Of a stretch of 13,004 nucleotides of DNA, positions 5,519 through 12,067 are shown piece by piece (the first letter of the stretch is position 1; the number at the start of each line of letters is the position of its first letter). A model generated the notes under the pieces. That model was not told the origin of the DNA. It ran no database searches and saw only the letters and a list, made by a program, of their open reading frames with translations. The translations under genes were made by a program, and so were the position numbers. The DNA is from Candidatus Kaiserbacteria bacterium RIFCSPHIGHO2_02_FULL_54_11b (GTDB lineage Bacteria > Patescibacteriota > Minisyncoccia > Phycocordibacterales > UBA2100): assembly GCA_001781275.1 (NCBI GenBank), contig MFLH01000031.1:21707-34710 (forward strand), read 5' to 3'.

Positions 5519-5953
5519 TTAAAGATCACTAAGTCCGCCGTACAATGGAACTGTACCCTGCTGTATATTTTTACCACCGAGCGAATCCAGTTTCTGCCGA
5601 AGCTGACTTTGTAGCGTTCTGAACTTTTTGTACGAATCTTCATGGCTCCCTGAAGATACGGTGTGCACTTGTGGAGCGAGTCTGGAGCCGTTCATAAAAT
5701 CCGATAAGTAGAGCAAATCCGCTCCTTGTTCTACGGACTCCACTTTCGGAATCGTTATCTCGAAGAAGTCGTTGCAGAATTTTAGAATCACGTCACTGGG
5801 TGTGTAGACATTAGCGAGCGCAGCAATCAAATCATCCTTCGTTTTTGCAGTTCCTTTATATGGAACTCCTTTGCATGCCTCAATCATAGCCGGAAGAGTG
5901 GCCATCAGCTGTTCGCTCTTCGCTTTTGCCTCAGTAGCAATATCCGGATTCAT
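5519..5953 (-). CDS. Hypothetical protein, 144 aa, unrecognised
   Basis: The protein is soluble, apparently mostly helical, with no signal peptide or membrane helix. It starts MNPDIATEAKAKSEQLMATL; a central part contains TPSDVILKFCNDFFEITIPKVESVEQGADLLYLSDFMNG and the end is Lys/Gln-rich. I recognise no family or catalytic motif. The start at 5953 is chosen because GAGAGG lies 7 nt before it. An ATG at 5992 in the same frame would add 13 residues and lies 8 nt after a TAGAAT box, the leaderless arrangement common in this window, so it is a real alternative. It sits between the GNAT gene and rpsB, and this pair looks more AT-rich than the ribosomal genes around it. Confidence 0.6.
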   Translation of the reverse strand: MNPDIATEAKAKSEQLMATLPAMIEACKGVPYKGTAKTKDDLIAALANVYTPSDVILKFCNDFFEITIPKVESVEQGADLLYLSDFMNGSRLAPQVHTVSSGSHEDSYKKFRTLQSQLRQKLDSLGGKNIQQGTVPLYGGLSDL

Positions 5954-6000
5954 TCGTGATCCTCTCGAAAAGTGATCTGGGCCTCTCGGCATACACCTTA

Positions 6001-6006
6001 ATTCTA
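6001..6006 (-). promoter_or_regulatory. -10-like box before the 144-aa hypothetical gene
   Basis: TAGAAT on the minus strand overlaps the GNAT stop codon (TAG) and ends 8 nt before the ATG at 5992. It would serve either leaderless initiation there or a 39-nt leader to the Shine-Dalgarno-preceded ATG at 5953. The -35 region is weak. Confidence 0.35.
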
Positions 6007-6549
6007 CCCTGTTTGCGCTTGGCGTACCATCTCGATTTCTTTCCGAATGGCGCCGCTTTTCATCGGTTTTTCTTTGCGCTTTCCTGTCTTAGCAAATCCC
6101 CAGTGTTGTTCGTATACATCGATTGACGACGTGTTGTTCTCAACGACCCACAACACGGTATCTTTGTTCTGGTCGAGCGCAGTCTGCGCTTTTTCCCAAA
6201 GACTTTTTCCTATCCTCTCACCTTTCCTGCTTGGCAACACATGAATACGGGTAAGCAAATTTTGATCGGGGTTATCCGGATTCATTTTCGAGACTGAACA
6301 ATATCCGACGACTCGACTCTTATCTTTTGCAACTAAATTCGTTACGCCTGCTTCCGGCTCGGTCAATTCTTTTGTGAGTTTTTCCAATCCTTCCGGACTT
6401 TGTTCACCTTTGTAGTAGTCCATGACATCGTCCTCCGTCACGTCGTCTTTTACGTAGGTTGCCATGACACTCTCGCGCATGAGGTCTTGGATGCCCTTGG
6501 CATTACTCGGTGTCGCGGGAACAATTTCAATTTGTGCGATGGGCTCCAT
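6004..6549 (-). CDS. GNAT-family N-acetyltransferase
   Basis: The 181-residue protein has the GNAT fold. A substrate-binding N-terminal half (ATPSNAKGIQDLMRESVMATYV) leads into strand 4 with VVGYCSVSK and LLTRIHVLPS. The acetyl-CoA pyrophosphate loop follows as RKGERIGKSLWEKA (R/Q-x-x-G-x-G/A type). The C-terminal half has LWVVENNTSSIDVYEQHWGFAKTGKRK, where NxxxxxxYEqxGF is the usual motif B region. The acceptor is unknown; ribosomal-protein or small-molecule acetylation would both fit. GGGGAGAG before the ATG at 6549 supports that start. An in-frame ATG at 6564 lies 7 nt after a TATACT box and could be used as a leaderless start, adding five residues. It follows prfA closely. Confidence 0.82.
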   Translation of the reverse strand: MEPIAQIEIVPATPSNAKGIQDLMRESVMATYVKDDVTEDDVMDYYKGEQSPEGLEKLTKELTEPEAGVTNLVAKDKSRVVGYCSVSKMNPDNPDQNLLTRIHVLPSRKGERIGKSLWEKAQTALDQNKDTVLWVVENNTSSIDVYEQHWGFAKTGKRKEKPMKSGAIRKEIEMVRQAQTG

Positions 6550-6571
6550 GTTATCTCTCCCCATGGCTTTC

Positions 6572-6577
6572 AGTATA
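6572..6577 (-). promoter_or_regulatory. -10 box of the GNAT gene
   Basis: TATACT on the minus strand lies 7 nt before ATG 6564 and 22 nt before ATG 6549. The same hexamer precedes PEGA, prfA and rplY at 6-7 nt. No good -35 box is seen in the overlapping 3' end of prfA. Confidence 0.4.
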
Positions 6578-6582
6578 CAGGA

Positions 6583-7554
6583 TTAGGTTTCGCCGCTTTC
6601 TGCTTTGGCGAGCGCTTCAAGGATGGGTTCGATAGCGCCGTTCATAATCTTGGGCACGTTGGACCACGATTCCTTGATGCGATGGTCCGTAATGCGGTCT
6701 TGGGGGAAATTGTAGGTCCGTATCTTCTCGGAGCGATCGCCTGTCCCCACCTGCTGTTTCCGGTCAGCCGCGCGCTCGCGGGCTTCGCGCTCATCCTGCT
6801 GCTGCTGGATGCGACTAACGAGCAATTTTATCGCTTTTTCCTTGTTTTGTGATTGCGAGCGCTCCGAGGTGCATTTCACATCAATGCCAGTCGGTTTGTG
6901 AATGATGCGTACGGCAGTCTCAACCTTGTTGACGTTCTGTCCGCCAGCACCGCCCGAGCGCGAGGTCTCGATCTCAAGATCCGCAGGATTGATCTCGACG
7001 GTAGTTCGTTTGTAGATAGGTAAAATGGCGACCGAGGCGGTCGAAGTGTGGATGCGTCCGGCCTTTTCGGTGGCGGGGACACGTTGCACACGATGTACGC
7101 CCGTCTCGTACTGAAGCGTGCGGTAGACGCCCTCACCCTTGATCTCAAATTGCGCCTCTTTGTATCCGCCAAGCGCGCTCCTTGACTCATCGAGTGCCTT
7201 TGAACTCCAGCCCCGCGTTTCGGCATATTTCAGGTACATTGCCGCGAGTTCTTCGGCAAAAAGCGCTGCTTCATCGCCGCCAACGCCGGCGCGTACTTCG
7301 ACAACGACTTCGTTGGGCCACTCACGCTCATTGTCTCCTCCAACGATAGATTCTATTTGCGTCATGAGCGCATCTTTCTGACTTCCGATGTCGCTCAATT
7401 CTTTTTCTGCGAGTTCTTTCATCGCCGGATCAACTTCGATCAACTCCGTTGCGTCTTTTTCCGCCTGCGTGAGGCGTTTCCACTCGGCGACGAGGTACGA
7501 GACGCGATGGTCGTTCGCGTATTCTTCGAGGTTTATGTTTTTCTTTTCAGCCAT
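6583..7554 (-). CDS. prfA: Peptide chain release factor 1
   Basis: This class I release factor reads UAA/UAG and triggers peptide release. The 323-residue protein has the codon-recognition motif P160-A161-T162 (RVPATE), which marks RF1; RF2 would have SPF. The peptidyl-transferase motif G204-G205-Q206 lies in [10 protein letters not shown], with [11 protein letters not shown] downstream. The N-terminal domain ([17 protein letters not shown]...) is about 35 residues shorter than in E. coli RF1 (360 aa); the core appears intact. Initiation is probably leaderless: a TATACT box ends 6 nt before the ATG, with no Shine-Dalgarno sequence, and a 16-bp hairpin separates it from rpmE2. Genes here do use TGA stops, so an RF2 gene should exist elsewhere in the genome. 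Confidence 0.95.
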   Translation of the reverse strand: MAEKKNINLEEYANDHRVSYLVAEWKRLTQAEKDATELIEVDPAMKELAEKELSDIGSQKDALMTQIESIVGGDNEREWPNEVVVEVRAGVGGDEAALFAEELAAMYLKYAETRGWSSKALDESRSALGGYKEAQFEIKGEGVYRTLQYETGVHRVQRVPATEKAGRIHTSTASVAILPIYKRTTVEINPADLEIETSRSGGAGGQNVNKVETAVRIIHKPTGIDVKCTSERSQSQNKEKAIKLLVSRIQQQQDEREARERAADRKQQVGTGDRSEKIRTYNFPQDRITDHRIKESWSNVPKIMNGAIEPILEALAKAESGET

Positions 7555-7560
7555 AGTGTA

Positions 7561-7566
7561 AGTATA
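7561..7566 (-). promoter_or_regulatory. -10 box of prfA, fused to a hairpin
   Basis: TATACT on the minus strand ends 6 nt before the prfA ATG. Its first TA is the terminal TA of the hairpin stem at 7565-7600, the same register as before the PEGA gene. The -35 position falls inside the GC-rich stem and matches poorly. Confidence 0.5.
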
Positions 7567-7600
7567 GCGCCCAGCCCCGCGTATGCGGGGCTGGGCGCTA
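7565..7600. repeat. Perfect 16-bp inverted repeat between rpmE2 and prfA
   Basis: Positions 7565-7580 pair without mismatch with 7585-7600 around a 4-nt loop (GTAT on the plus strand); the core is CCCCGC/GCGGGG. It fills most of the 54-nt gap between the L31 stop and the RF1 start. No T-run follows on the minus strand, so it is not a standard intrinsic terminator. Core and placement match the hairpin at 1232-1276, while the outer stem sequences differ. Confidence 0.85.
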
Positions 7601-7608
7601 CAAAGTAG

Positions 7609-7881
7609 TTACTTCTTCTTGGAGGTCTTAACCTTCGGAGAAGCTGCACGCTTTTTGAACTTGTCCACGCGACCTGCGGTGTCGATGGTCTTTGCTGTTC
7701 CCGTATAAAAAGGGTGCGATGCGCTCGAGATTTCCACTTGGAATACAGGGTATTCTTTGCCATCTTCCCATTTGTCTTTCTTGGACGTCTCGATAGTAGA
7801 ACCAATCAAAAAACGCTTCCCCGAGGTTGAATCCTCGAAGATGACCTGTCGGTATGATTCCGGATGAATGTCTTTTTTCAT
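7609..7881 (-). CDS. rpmE2: 50S ribosomal protein L31, type B
   Basis: This is bL31, which bridges the large subunit to the small-subunit head. The 90-residue protein begins [24 protein letters not shown] and contains the family block [35 protein letters not shown], with a Lys-rich tail. It lacks the zinc-binding cysteines of type A L31, which assigns it to the zinc-independent B form. A TTGCGT-17-TATAGT promoter ends 8 nt before the ATG, with no Shine-Dalgarno sequence. It precedes prfA, a common bacterial neighbourhood (rpmE-prfA). Confidence 0.95.
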   Translation of the reverse strand: MKKDIHPESYRQVIFEDSTSGKRFLIGSTIETSKKDKWEDGKEYPVFQVEISSASHPFYTGTAKTIDTAGRVDKFKKRAASPKVKTSKKK

Positions 7882-7889
7882 GCCCGATG

Positions 7890-7918
7890 ACTATACTTAA
7901 AATATCCAAGAAACGCAA
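7890..7918 (-). promoter_or_regulatory. Promoter of rpmE2 (leaderless)
   Basis: Minus strand TTGCGT (7913-7918), 17 nt, TATAGT (7890-7895). The -10 box ends 8 nt before the ATG, so transcription should start within one or two bases of the start codon. Confidence 0.65.
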
Positions 7919-7935
7919 GAAAGAAGCCGTGCGAT

Positions 7936-9276
7936 CTACTTCCCTTCCAAAATGTCTATTTCGGCTTGTAGTTTGTCCACCAGCCGCATCACACTGTCGC
8001 CGTAAAAGGCATTGGCACGGTTTGCCCAGTTGCTGCCGGCAAAATATTTGAGTGCGGCGGTACGCTCTGCAGTGCGCGTGCCTCCGTCTGCGCCGTTGTC
8101 TTCCATGAGGAGTCCTGTCGCAAGGATCGCGGTACGCGCGTTCCACGGGTCGGGGAAATCAACTCCGGTCAGGCGCGAAAGCCGCGCTTTGTAGAGCATC
8201 CATGTCGAGGGGATGAACTGCGAAGGACCCATTGCGCCGCCGTAGCCAGTCGCCTGCGGACACGAGACCTGTGTCGTCGCCCAATCGAGACCGAGCGCCT
8301 CGGTGATCGTGACGAATGGGACCGTGTCGCGCGGTGCTTTCATGACCTTCGCAAATGCCTTGCCGGTGTTTTTGCCGACGCCGCTCCCATTCGTGAGATT
8401 TTTCACGTAGCACGAGCCGGTATTTTCCCCGAGATTTGATTCTTGCGTGAGGATGGCGAGGATGAGCGCCGCGCGCACGCCTGTCTGGCTTGATGCCTGT
8501 TTTGCATAATCGTATGCAGTACCAAAGGCAATCGCACCTGTATCGCGCAATCCAAAGAGTGCAGCGCGGATCTCAGCAGCTTTTTTCTTCTTCTCGGCAA
8601 TCAGTTGTTGATAGGTCTTTTCCTGCCCTTTCGTTGCCGAGAGGATGGATTGTTTTTGCTTCTCGTCATTGACCACTGCCTGCTTGGCAAGCACCTGCAC
8701 CTGGCGCACTTTTTCCGTCTGGTCTTCTTTATCCTCAAGCGCAGCTTTGTGGCCCGCGAGATCCTCGCGAAGCGCCGCCATTTCGATAAATGACTCTCCG
8801 AGAGAGCGCTGGATCGTCTCAAAATCATCGATGTCCTCGAAAAATTCGTCGAGCGTGCTGCCGAGTGCCATTTGTGCGAGTGAAATATCATCGATCTCGC
8901 GCGTGCGACGCAAGAGCTGCGCAAGCGACGCTTCGTTTCGTGTCACTTTTGCATCCACTTGCGCGATCGAATTTTGCTTTTCCTTTATACTCCCCTTCAG
9001 TTGAGAGAGCGCAACATCGCTCTTTTTGATCTGGAGCTGCGCGGCACGTATTTTGTTGTCGAGAATCGCAATATCGCGCTCGAGTGTCGTGCGCTGCTGC
9101 TGCAAGACGCTCAATGTCCCCTGATTGTTGGCGATGTCTTTCTCGATCTGATCGAGCTGCGCTTGGAGCGCCGCACGCTCTTCGACGCTCGTCTCGGCAT
9201 AGGTGCGCTGCGGCAATGCAAAGCTCCCCATAAAAAAGAGGGCAACAACCAAAAAAAGGGCGCTTGTGATGCGCAT
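7936..9276 (-). CDS. Secreted coiled-coil lytic murein transglycosylase
   Basis: The 446-residue protein is exported. A signal peptide (residues 1 to about 27, hydrophobic ALFLVVALFFMGSFAL, probable cleavage after TYA) precedes a long coiled coil (about 33-225; heptad-like LQAQLDQIEKDIANNQGTL, then a second Lys/Gln/Glu-rich stretch). This resembles the EnvC/CwlO type N-terminal regulator. The C-terminal domain has AALILAILTQESNLG with candidate catalytic Glu279, then GYGGAMGPSQFIPSTW (about 344-359) and NARTAILATGLLM. This is the MltB-like (SLT_2) lysozyme-like signature of peptidoglycan-cleaving transglycosylases. The start at 9276 is set by the signal peptide; the frame remains open upstream through rplY. 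An extended -10 (TGGTACAAT) ends 8 nt before it, and GGAAAG lies close by. A role in cell-wall remodelling or division is inferred. Confidence 0.85.
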   Translation of the reverse strand: MRITSALFLVVALFFMGSFALPQRTYAETSVEERAALQAQLDQIEKDIANNQGTLSVLQQQRTTLERDIAILDNKIRAAQLQIKKSDVALSQLKGSIKEKQNSIAQVDAKVTRNEASLAQLLRRTREIDDISLAQMALGSTLDEFFEDIDDFETIQRSLGESFIEMAALREDLAGHKAALEDKEDQTEKVRQVQVLAKQAVVNDEKQKQSILSATKGQEKTYQQLIAEKKKKAAEIRAALFGLRDTGAIAFGTAYDYAKQASSQTGVRAALILAILTQESNLGENTGSCYVKNLTNGSGVGKNTGKAFAKVMKAPRDTVPFVTITEALGLDWATTQVSCPQATGYGGAMGPSQFIPSTWMLYKARLSRLTGVDFPDPWNARTAILATGLLMEDNGADGGTRTAERTAALKYFAGSNWANRANAFYGDSVMRLVDKLQAEIDILEGK

Positions 9277-9284
9277 ATCTTTCC

Positions 9285-9293
9285 ATTGTACCA
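9285..9293 (-). promoter_or_regulatory. Extended -10 of the transglycosylase gene
   Basis: TGGTACAAT on the minus strand is a TGn extended -10 with hexamer TACAAT (9285-9290). It ends 8 nt before the ATG at 9276 and lies in the 31-nt gap after rplY. No clear -35 box is seen, as expected for the extended class. Confidence 0.5.
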
Positions 9294-9307
9294 TTCGGAT
9301 ACAACCT

Positions 9308-9979
9308 CTACTTCTCTGCTTTCTCCCCCTTGGCAGAGGCGGCGGGCCCACCTTCGGTTGGTGCAGCACCAGCATCTTCACCCGGCTTCGCAGTAAGGAT
9401 CTCTGTCTCGGGCGGCGGTGTGATCTCGGCCACTTCTTCCTTGAATTCAGTGACGGAAGCGACGACCTCATCGGCATTTGAGAGAAGCGTGGCGCTCGGC
9501 GGGAGAGGGATTTCCGAAGCAATGATGTGGTCCCCGACGCCCTGGAGTTTCATCAAGTCCACCGTGAGATGGTGCGGCAACTCCGCGGGAGCGACCTCGA
9601 TCTCGATCTCATGAAGTGCTTTGACGACGATGTGTCCGGCCTTCTCCGCAGGCGCGACTCCCTCGAACTCCAACGGTACGTTGATTTTGATCTTCTTGCC
9701 CTTCTCGAGCACATAAAAATCCGCGTGCAAAAGCTGGCCGTTTACCGGATGGAACTGTGCGTCGTGAATGAGTGTGTCTTTGTCCTCGCCGAGGCCTTTC
9801 AGGGTCACGATGGTCGTCTCACCTGCCTCACGCCACACGTGGGCAAGCTTGCGAGCATCTACCGAGATCGGCGTCGCGGCTTCTTTGGGACCATAGAAAA
9901 CAGCGGGCACCGAACCGTTCTTGCGCAGTGTATCTGCGGATTCGTCCGCTTCCCTTGACTTTACTTCAAGCGCTAACAT
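9308..9979 (-). CDS. rplY: 50S ribosomal protein L25 (CTC/TL5 type)
   Basis: This is bL25, which binds 5S rRNA. The 223-residue protein has the N-terminal L25 barrel (LALEVKSREADESADTLRKNGSVPAVFYGPKE..., HPVNGQLLHADFYVLEKGKKI). The TL5/CTC C-terminal domain follows (VPLEFEGVAPAEKAGHIVVKALHEIEIEVAPAELPHHLTVDLMKLQGVGDHI) and an acidic Pro/Ala-rich tail (PPPETE, GAAPTEGGPAASAKGEKAEK). The length fits the CTC form rather than the 94-aa E. coli L25. A TTGCAC-16-TATACT promoter ends 7 nt before the ATG, with no Shine-Dalgarno sequence. It is divergent from the PfkB-family kinase. Confidence 0.95.
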   Translation of the reverse strand: MLALEVKSREADESADTLRKNGSVPAVFYGPKEAATPISVDARKLAHVWREAGETTIVTLKGLGEDKDTLIHDAQFHPVNGQLLHADFYVLEKGKKIKINVPLEFEGVAPAEKAGHIVVKALHEIEIEVAPAELPHHLTVDLMKLQGVGDHIIASEIPLPPSATLLSNADEVVASVTEFKEEVAEITPPPETEILTAKPGEDAGAAPTEGGPAASAKGEKAEK

Positions 9980-9986
9980 GCGCAGC

Positions 9987-10014
9987 AGTATACGTATTTA
10001 CGGCGAATGTGCAA
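9987..10014 (-). promoter_or_regulatory. Promoter of rplY (leaderless)
   Basis: Minus strand TTGCAC (10009-10014), 16 nt, TATACT (9987-9992), 7 nt, ATG. The predicted start site coincides with the start codon. Confidence 0.65.
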
Positions 10015-10024
10015 ATAATTCCCA

Positions 10025-10033
10025 TGCTACACT
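10025..10033 (+). promoter_or_regulatory. Extended -10 of the PfkB-family kinase gene
   Basis: TGCTACACT on the plus strand is a TGn extended -10 with hexamer TACACT (10028-10033), ending 7 nt before the ATG at 10041. It lies back to back with the rplY promoter in a 61-nt divergent gap. Confidence 0.5.
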
Positions 10034-10040
10034 TGCTAGA

Positions 10041-11027
10041 ATGAAATACGATTTTGTGGCAATCGGCGACATTACGACCGATGCGTTTATCAAACTCAAG
10101 GACGCGACGGAATTGTTGGATCATGGCACGCGCGAGCTATGTGTGCGCTTCGCCGACAAAGTCCCCTACGAGGAGGTCATCGAGGTACGCGCCGTCGGCA
10201 ATGCCGCCAATGCTGCGGTCTCTGCGGCGCGAATAGGCCTTTCCTCCGCACTCATCGCACGGGTGGGCGACGACGAAAACGGCCGGAACTGCCGCGAGAC
10301 CTTGAAGGGAAACGGCGTCGCCGATGAATACGTGGAGACACAGGTGGGATTGCCGACGAATTATCACTATGTCCTCTGGTTTGGCGCCGAACGCACTATT
10401 CTCGTAAAGCAGACAAAATTCACCTATTCGATGCCGCAGTTTGAGACCCCGCCAAAATACATCTACCTCACCTCCCTTGGAGAGAGCGCTAAGGAATTTC
10501 ATCACGAGATCGCACGCTACGTGAGCGAGCATCCCGAGACCAAGCTCGCTTTCCAGCCTGGGACATTTCAGATCAAACTTGGGGCAGAAGCATTGAAGGA
10601 TGTCTATGCGGTGACCGAAATATTTTTCTGCAACAAAGAGGAAGCGCAGATCATTCTCAAGACGCAGGAAAGCGACACGAAAAAACTCATGGAGGCACTC
10701 CGTGGGCTGGGGCCAAGAGTGGTCGTCGTCACCGACGGCCCGAACGGCTCGAACATCCTCGACGAGAGCGGGGCCGCATGGCACGTCCCTATGTACCCTG
10801 ACCCGGCGCCGCCGGTCTCGCGCACGGGAGCGGGGGATGCGACGGCCTCTTCGACCGTCTCGTACATCATGAAAGGTCTCGCGCCCAAAGACGCACTTTT
10901 GCGTGGGATGATCAACGCCGCGTCCGTCGTGCAAGGTGTCGGGGCGCAGACCAAACTCCTGACCGATGCAGAGATAGAGGCGTGGTACGCAAAACGCCCC
11001 GCGGATTTCCAGGAGACCGCACTATAA
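10041..11027 (+). CDS. PfkB-family (ribokinase-like) sugar or nucleoside kinase
   Basis: The 328-residue cytoplasmic kinase starts MKYDFVAIGDITTDAFI, the usual first strand of the ribokinase fold. Substrate-binding signature 1 follows as AVGNAANAAVSAARIG...ARVGDDENGR. ATP-side motifs are FFCNKEEAQIIL (NxxE), VVVTDGPNGS and the anion-hole/base motif RTGAGDATAS. The last matches the PfkB DTxGAGD signature except that the first Asp is Arg; the catalytic GAGD Asp is kept. The substrate (fructose-phosphate, ribose, adenosine or another nucleoside) cannot be assigned. The ATG at 10041 has no Shine-Dalgarno sequence, and an extended -10 ends 7 nt upstream. It is the only plus-strand gene and runs convergently towards the terminator at 11022-11065. 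Confidence 0.88.
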   Translation: MKYDFVAIGDITTDAFIKLKDATELLDHGTRELCVRFADKVPYEEVIEVRAVGNAANAAVSAARIGLSSALIARVGDDENGRNCRETLKGNGVADEYVETQVGLPTNYHYVLWFGAERTILVKQTKFTYSMPQFETPPKYIYLTSLGESAKEFHHEIARYVSEHPETKLAFQPGTFQIKLGAEALKDVYAVTEIFFCNKEEAQIILKTQESDTKKLMEALRGLGPRVVVVTDGPNGSNILDESGAAWHVPMYPDPAPPVSRTGAGDATASSTVSYIMKGLAPKDALLRGMINAASVVQGVGAQTKLLTDAEIEAWYAKRPADFQETAL

Positions 11028-11065
11028 AACAAAATCGCCCAGACCATAACGAGGTCCGGGCGATT
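11022..11065 (-). terminator. Rho-independent terminator of the 11098-11982 gene
   Basis: On the minus strand, 11053-11065 pairs with 11033-11045 (13 bp with one G-T pair) around a 7-nt loop. TTGTTTTATAG follows, giving a T-rich tail. Read on the plus strand the stem has an A-C mismatch and no T-run, so it mainly serves the minus-strand gene. The tail overlaps the kinase stop codon, and the hairpin may also protect the kinase message. Confidence 0.75.
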
Positions 11066-11097
11066 CACGAAGTTGGGAACTGAGAACAAAGGCTTCT

Positions 11098-11982
11098 TCA
11101 CGGTGGGCAGACCTCTTTCGGGTCTTTCTTGAGCCGGAAGAATTCCGGTTCCACGTCGGGTTGGCCGTGCAAGCGGCACATCACCTTGCGCATACCGCCC
11201 TTATCCACCCGCGGCCACGGGGACAGTTTCCACGCCGCCCGAATGTACCTTCGGGAGTCGGGTAACCACGGCCGCTCTTTGAGGAACGGCTTTGGGTCCT
11301 GCATGTACTTGCGCAGGAGCTCCTCCGTTTCGTCGTGGGCGGCTTGAGGGGAGACCCCAGCCCAGCGCAGTGCGGACTTCACTGACCACTCTGACCGGGG
11401 TATCGTGAACGACTCTCCGGGGACAGCGAGGGTTTCGAACGACTGGAACACGGCGCAGGTGTCCACGAAGACTTCTGTGAACTTTTTGCCGTTTTCCTCC
11501 CGTTCGACCTTTTGGCCCTTGTCGGTCGCCACGTTGACGATTGTCACGGCGGCCGCGAGGCGATCCTGCGGATCGCGCATGTCGTCCGCAGCGCCCCATG
11601 CCGCGCACGATAGGTTGATGCGTAAACGTTCTTCTTTTCCGACGACCTGCTGACCGGATTGCAGTTGCCGATCGAAACGTTCGACAATGCGCACCGGCTC
11701 TCGGTCGAAGTACGGCCGCCCGACATGCCAGTACAGCACCGCCGAGAGCATGATGGAGATTACAACCACGCCGGAGGTGACCGCCGACGTCCCCAGTAGC
11801 CTGAGGACGAACGTCGCAATTGCCGCGATGCCTCGCGGCAACGCGACTGTGATGAGCCACCGCAATAGGCGGAAAAGCAACATCACGCCGACGATGATGA
11901 GATCCGCGAGTACATCGATAATGCGCTCGGAGATCCTCTTCACGTAGTCGTTGGCTTGTCGAATTCGAATGCGCGTGAGCAT
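11098..11982 (-). CDS. Membrane-anchored protein, possibly SleB-like with altered active site
   Basis: The 294-residue protein has two N-terminal hydrophobic segments (about residues 21-48 and 52-86). An extracytoplasmic part contains LSCAAWGAADDMRDPQDRLAAAVTIVNVATD (126-154) and DTCAVFQSFE (174-183). The spacing resembles SleB-type cell-wall hydrolases (YxEARGE...AVAAVVLNR...CGVVYQxxQF), but the Glu expected in the first motif is Ala/Asp here. I therefore call the similarity tentative. Two cysteines in these blocks could pair. The start ATG at 11982 is supported by AGGGGG 6 nt upstream, a true Shine-Dalgarno sequence unlike most genes here. The gene also has a strong promoter, a leader of about 48 nt and its own terminator. 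A single-gene unit of possibly foreign origin is an inference. Confidence 0.7.
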   Translation of the reverse strand: MLTRIRIRQANDYVKRISERIIDVLADLIIVGVMLLFRLLRWLITVALPRGIAAIATFVLRLLGTSAVTSGVVVISIMLSAVLYWHVGRPYFDREPVRIVERFDRQLQSGQQVVGKEERLRINLSCAAWGAADDMRDPQDRLAAAVTIVNVATDKGQKVEREENGKKFTEVFVDTCAVFQSFETLAVPGESFTIPRSEWSVKSALRWAGVSPQAAHDETEELLRKYMQDPKPFLKERPWLPDSRRYIRAAWKLSPWPRVDKGGMRKVMCRLHGQPDVEPEFFRLKKDPKEVCPP

Positions 11983-12036
11983 GTTCGCCCCCTTTCTGCG
12001 CGTTTAGTGAAGTTTGAGACCTTATAACCAACCCCC

Positions 12037-12064
12037 ATTATATCACAAAATATGATTTTGTCCA
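12037..12064 (-). promoter_or_regulatory. Strong promoter of the 11098-11982 gene with palindrome in the spacer
   Basis: Minus strand TGGACA (12059-12064, five of six), 16 nt, TATAAT (12037-12042, perfect) with an upstream TGA giving an extended -10. A 7-bp inverted repeat, ACAAAAT-ATG-ATTTTGT (12045-12061), occupies the spacer and touches the -35 box, so it could be an operator. The start site should lie about 48 nt before the ATG. Confidence 0.7.
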
Positions 12065-12067
12065 GCC

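Noticed and set aside
10137..10934. Long minus-strand frame of 265 residues
   Set aside because: It lies antisense to the PfkB-family kinase with its conserved motifs. The product is Arg/His/Asp-rich and looks non-native.
11201..12031. 276-residue minus-strand frame overlapping the SleB-like gene
   Set aside because: It is in a different frame from the gene with the Shine-Dalgarno sequence, membrane segments and terminator. Its composition is Arg/Gly/Ser-rich as expected of an out-of-frame reading.
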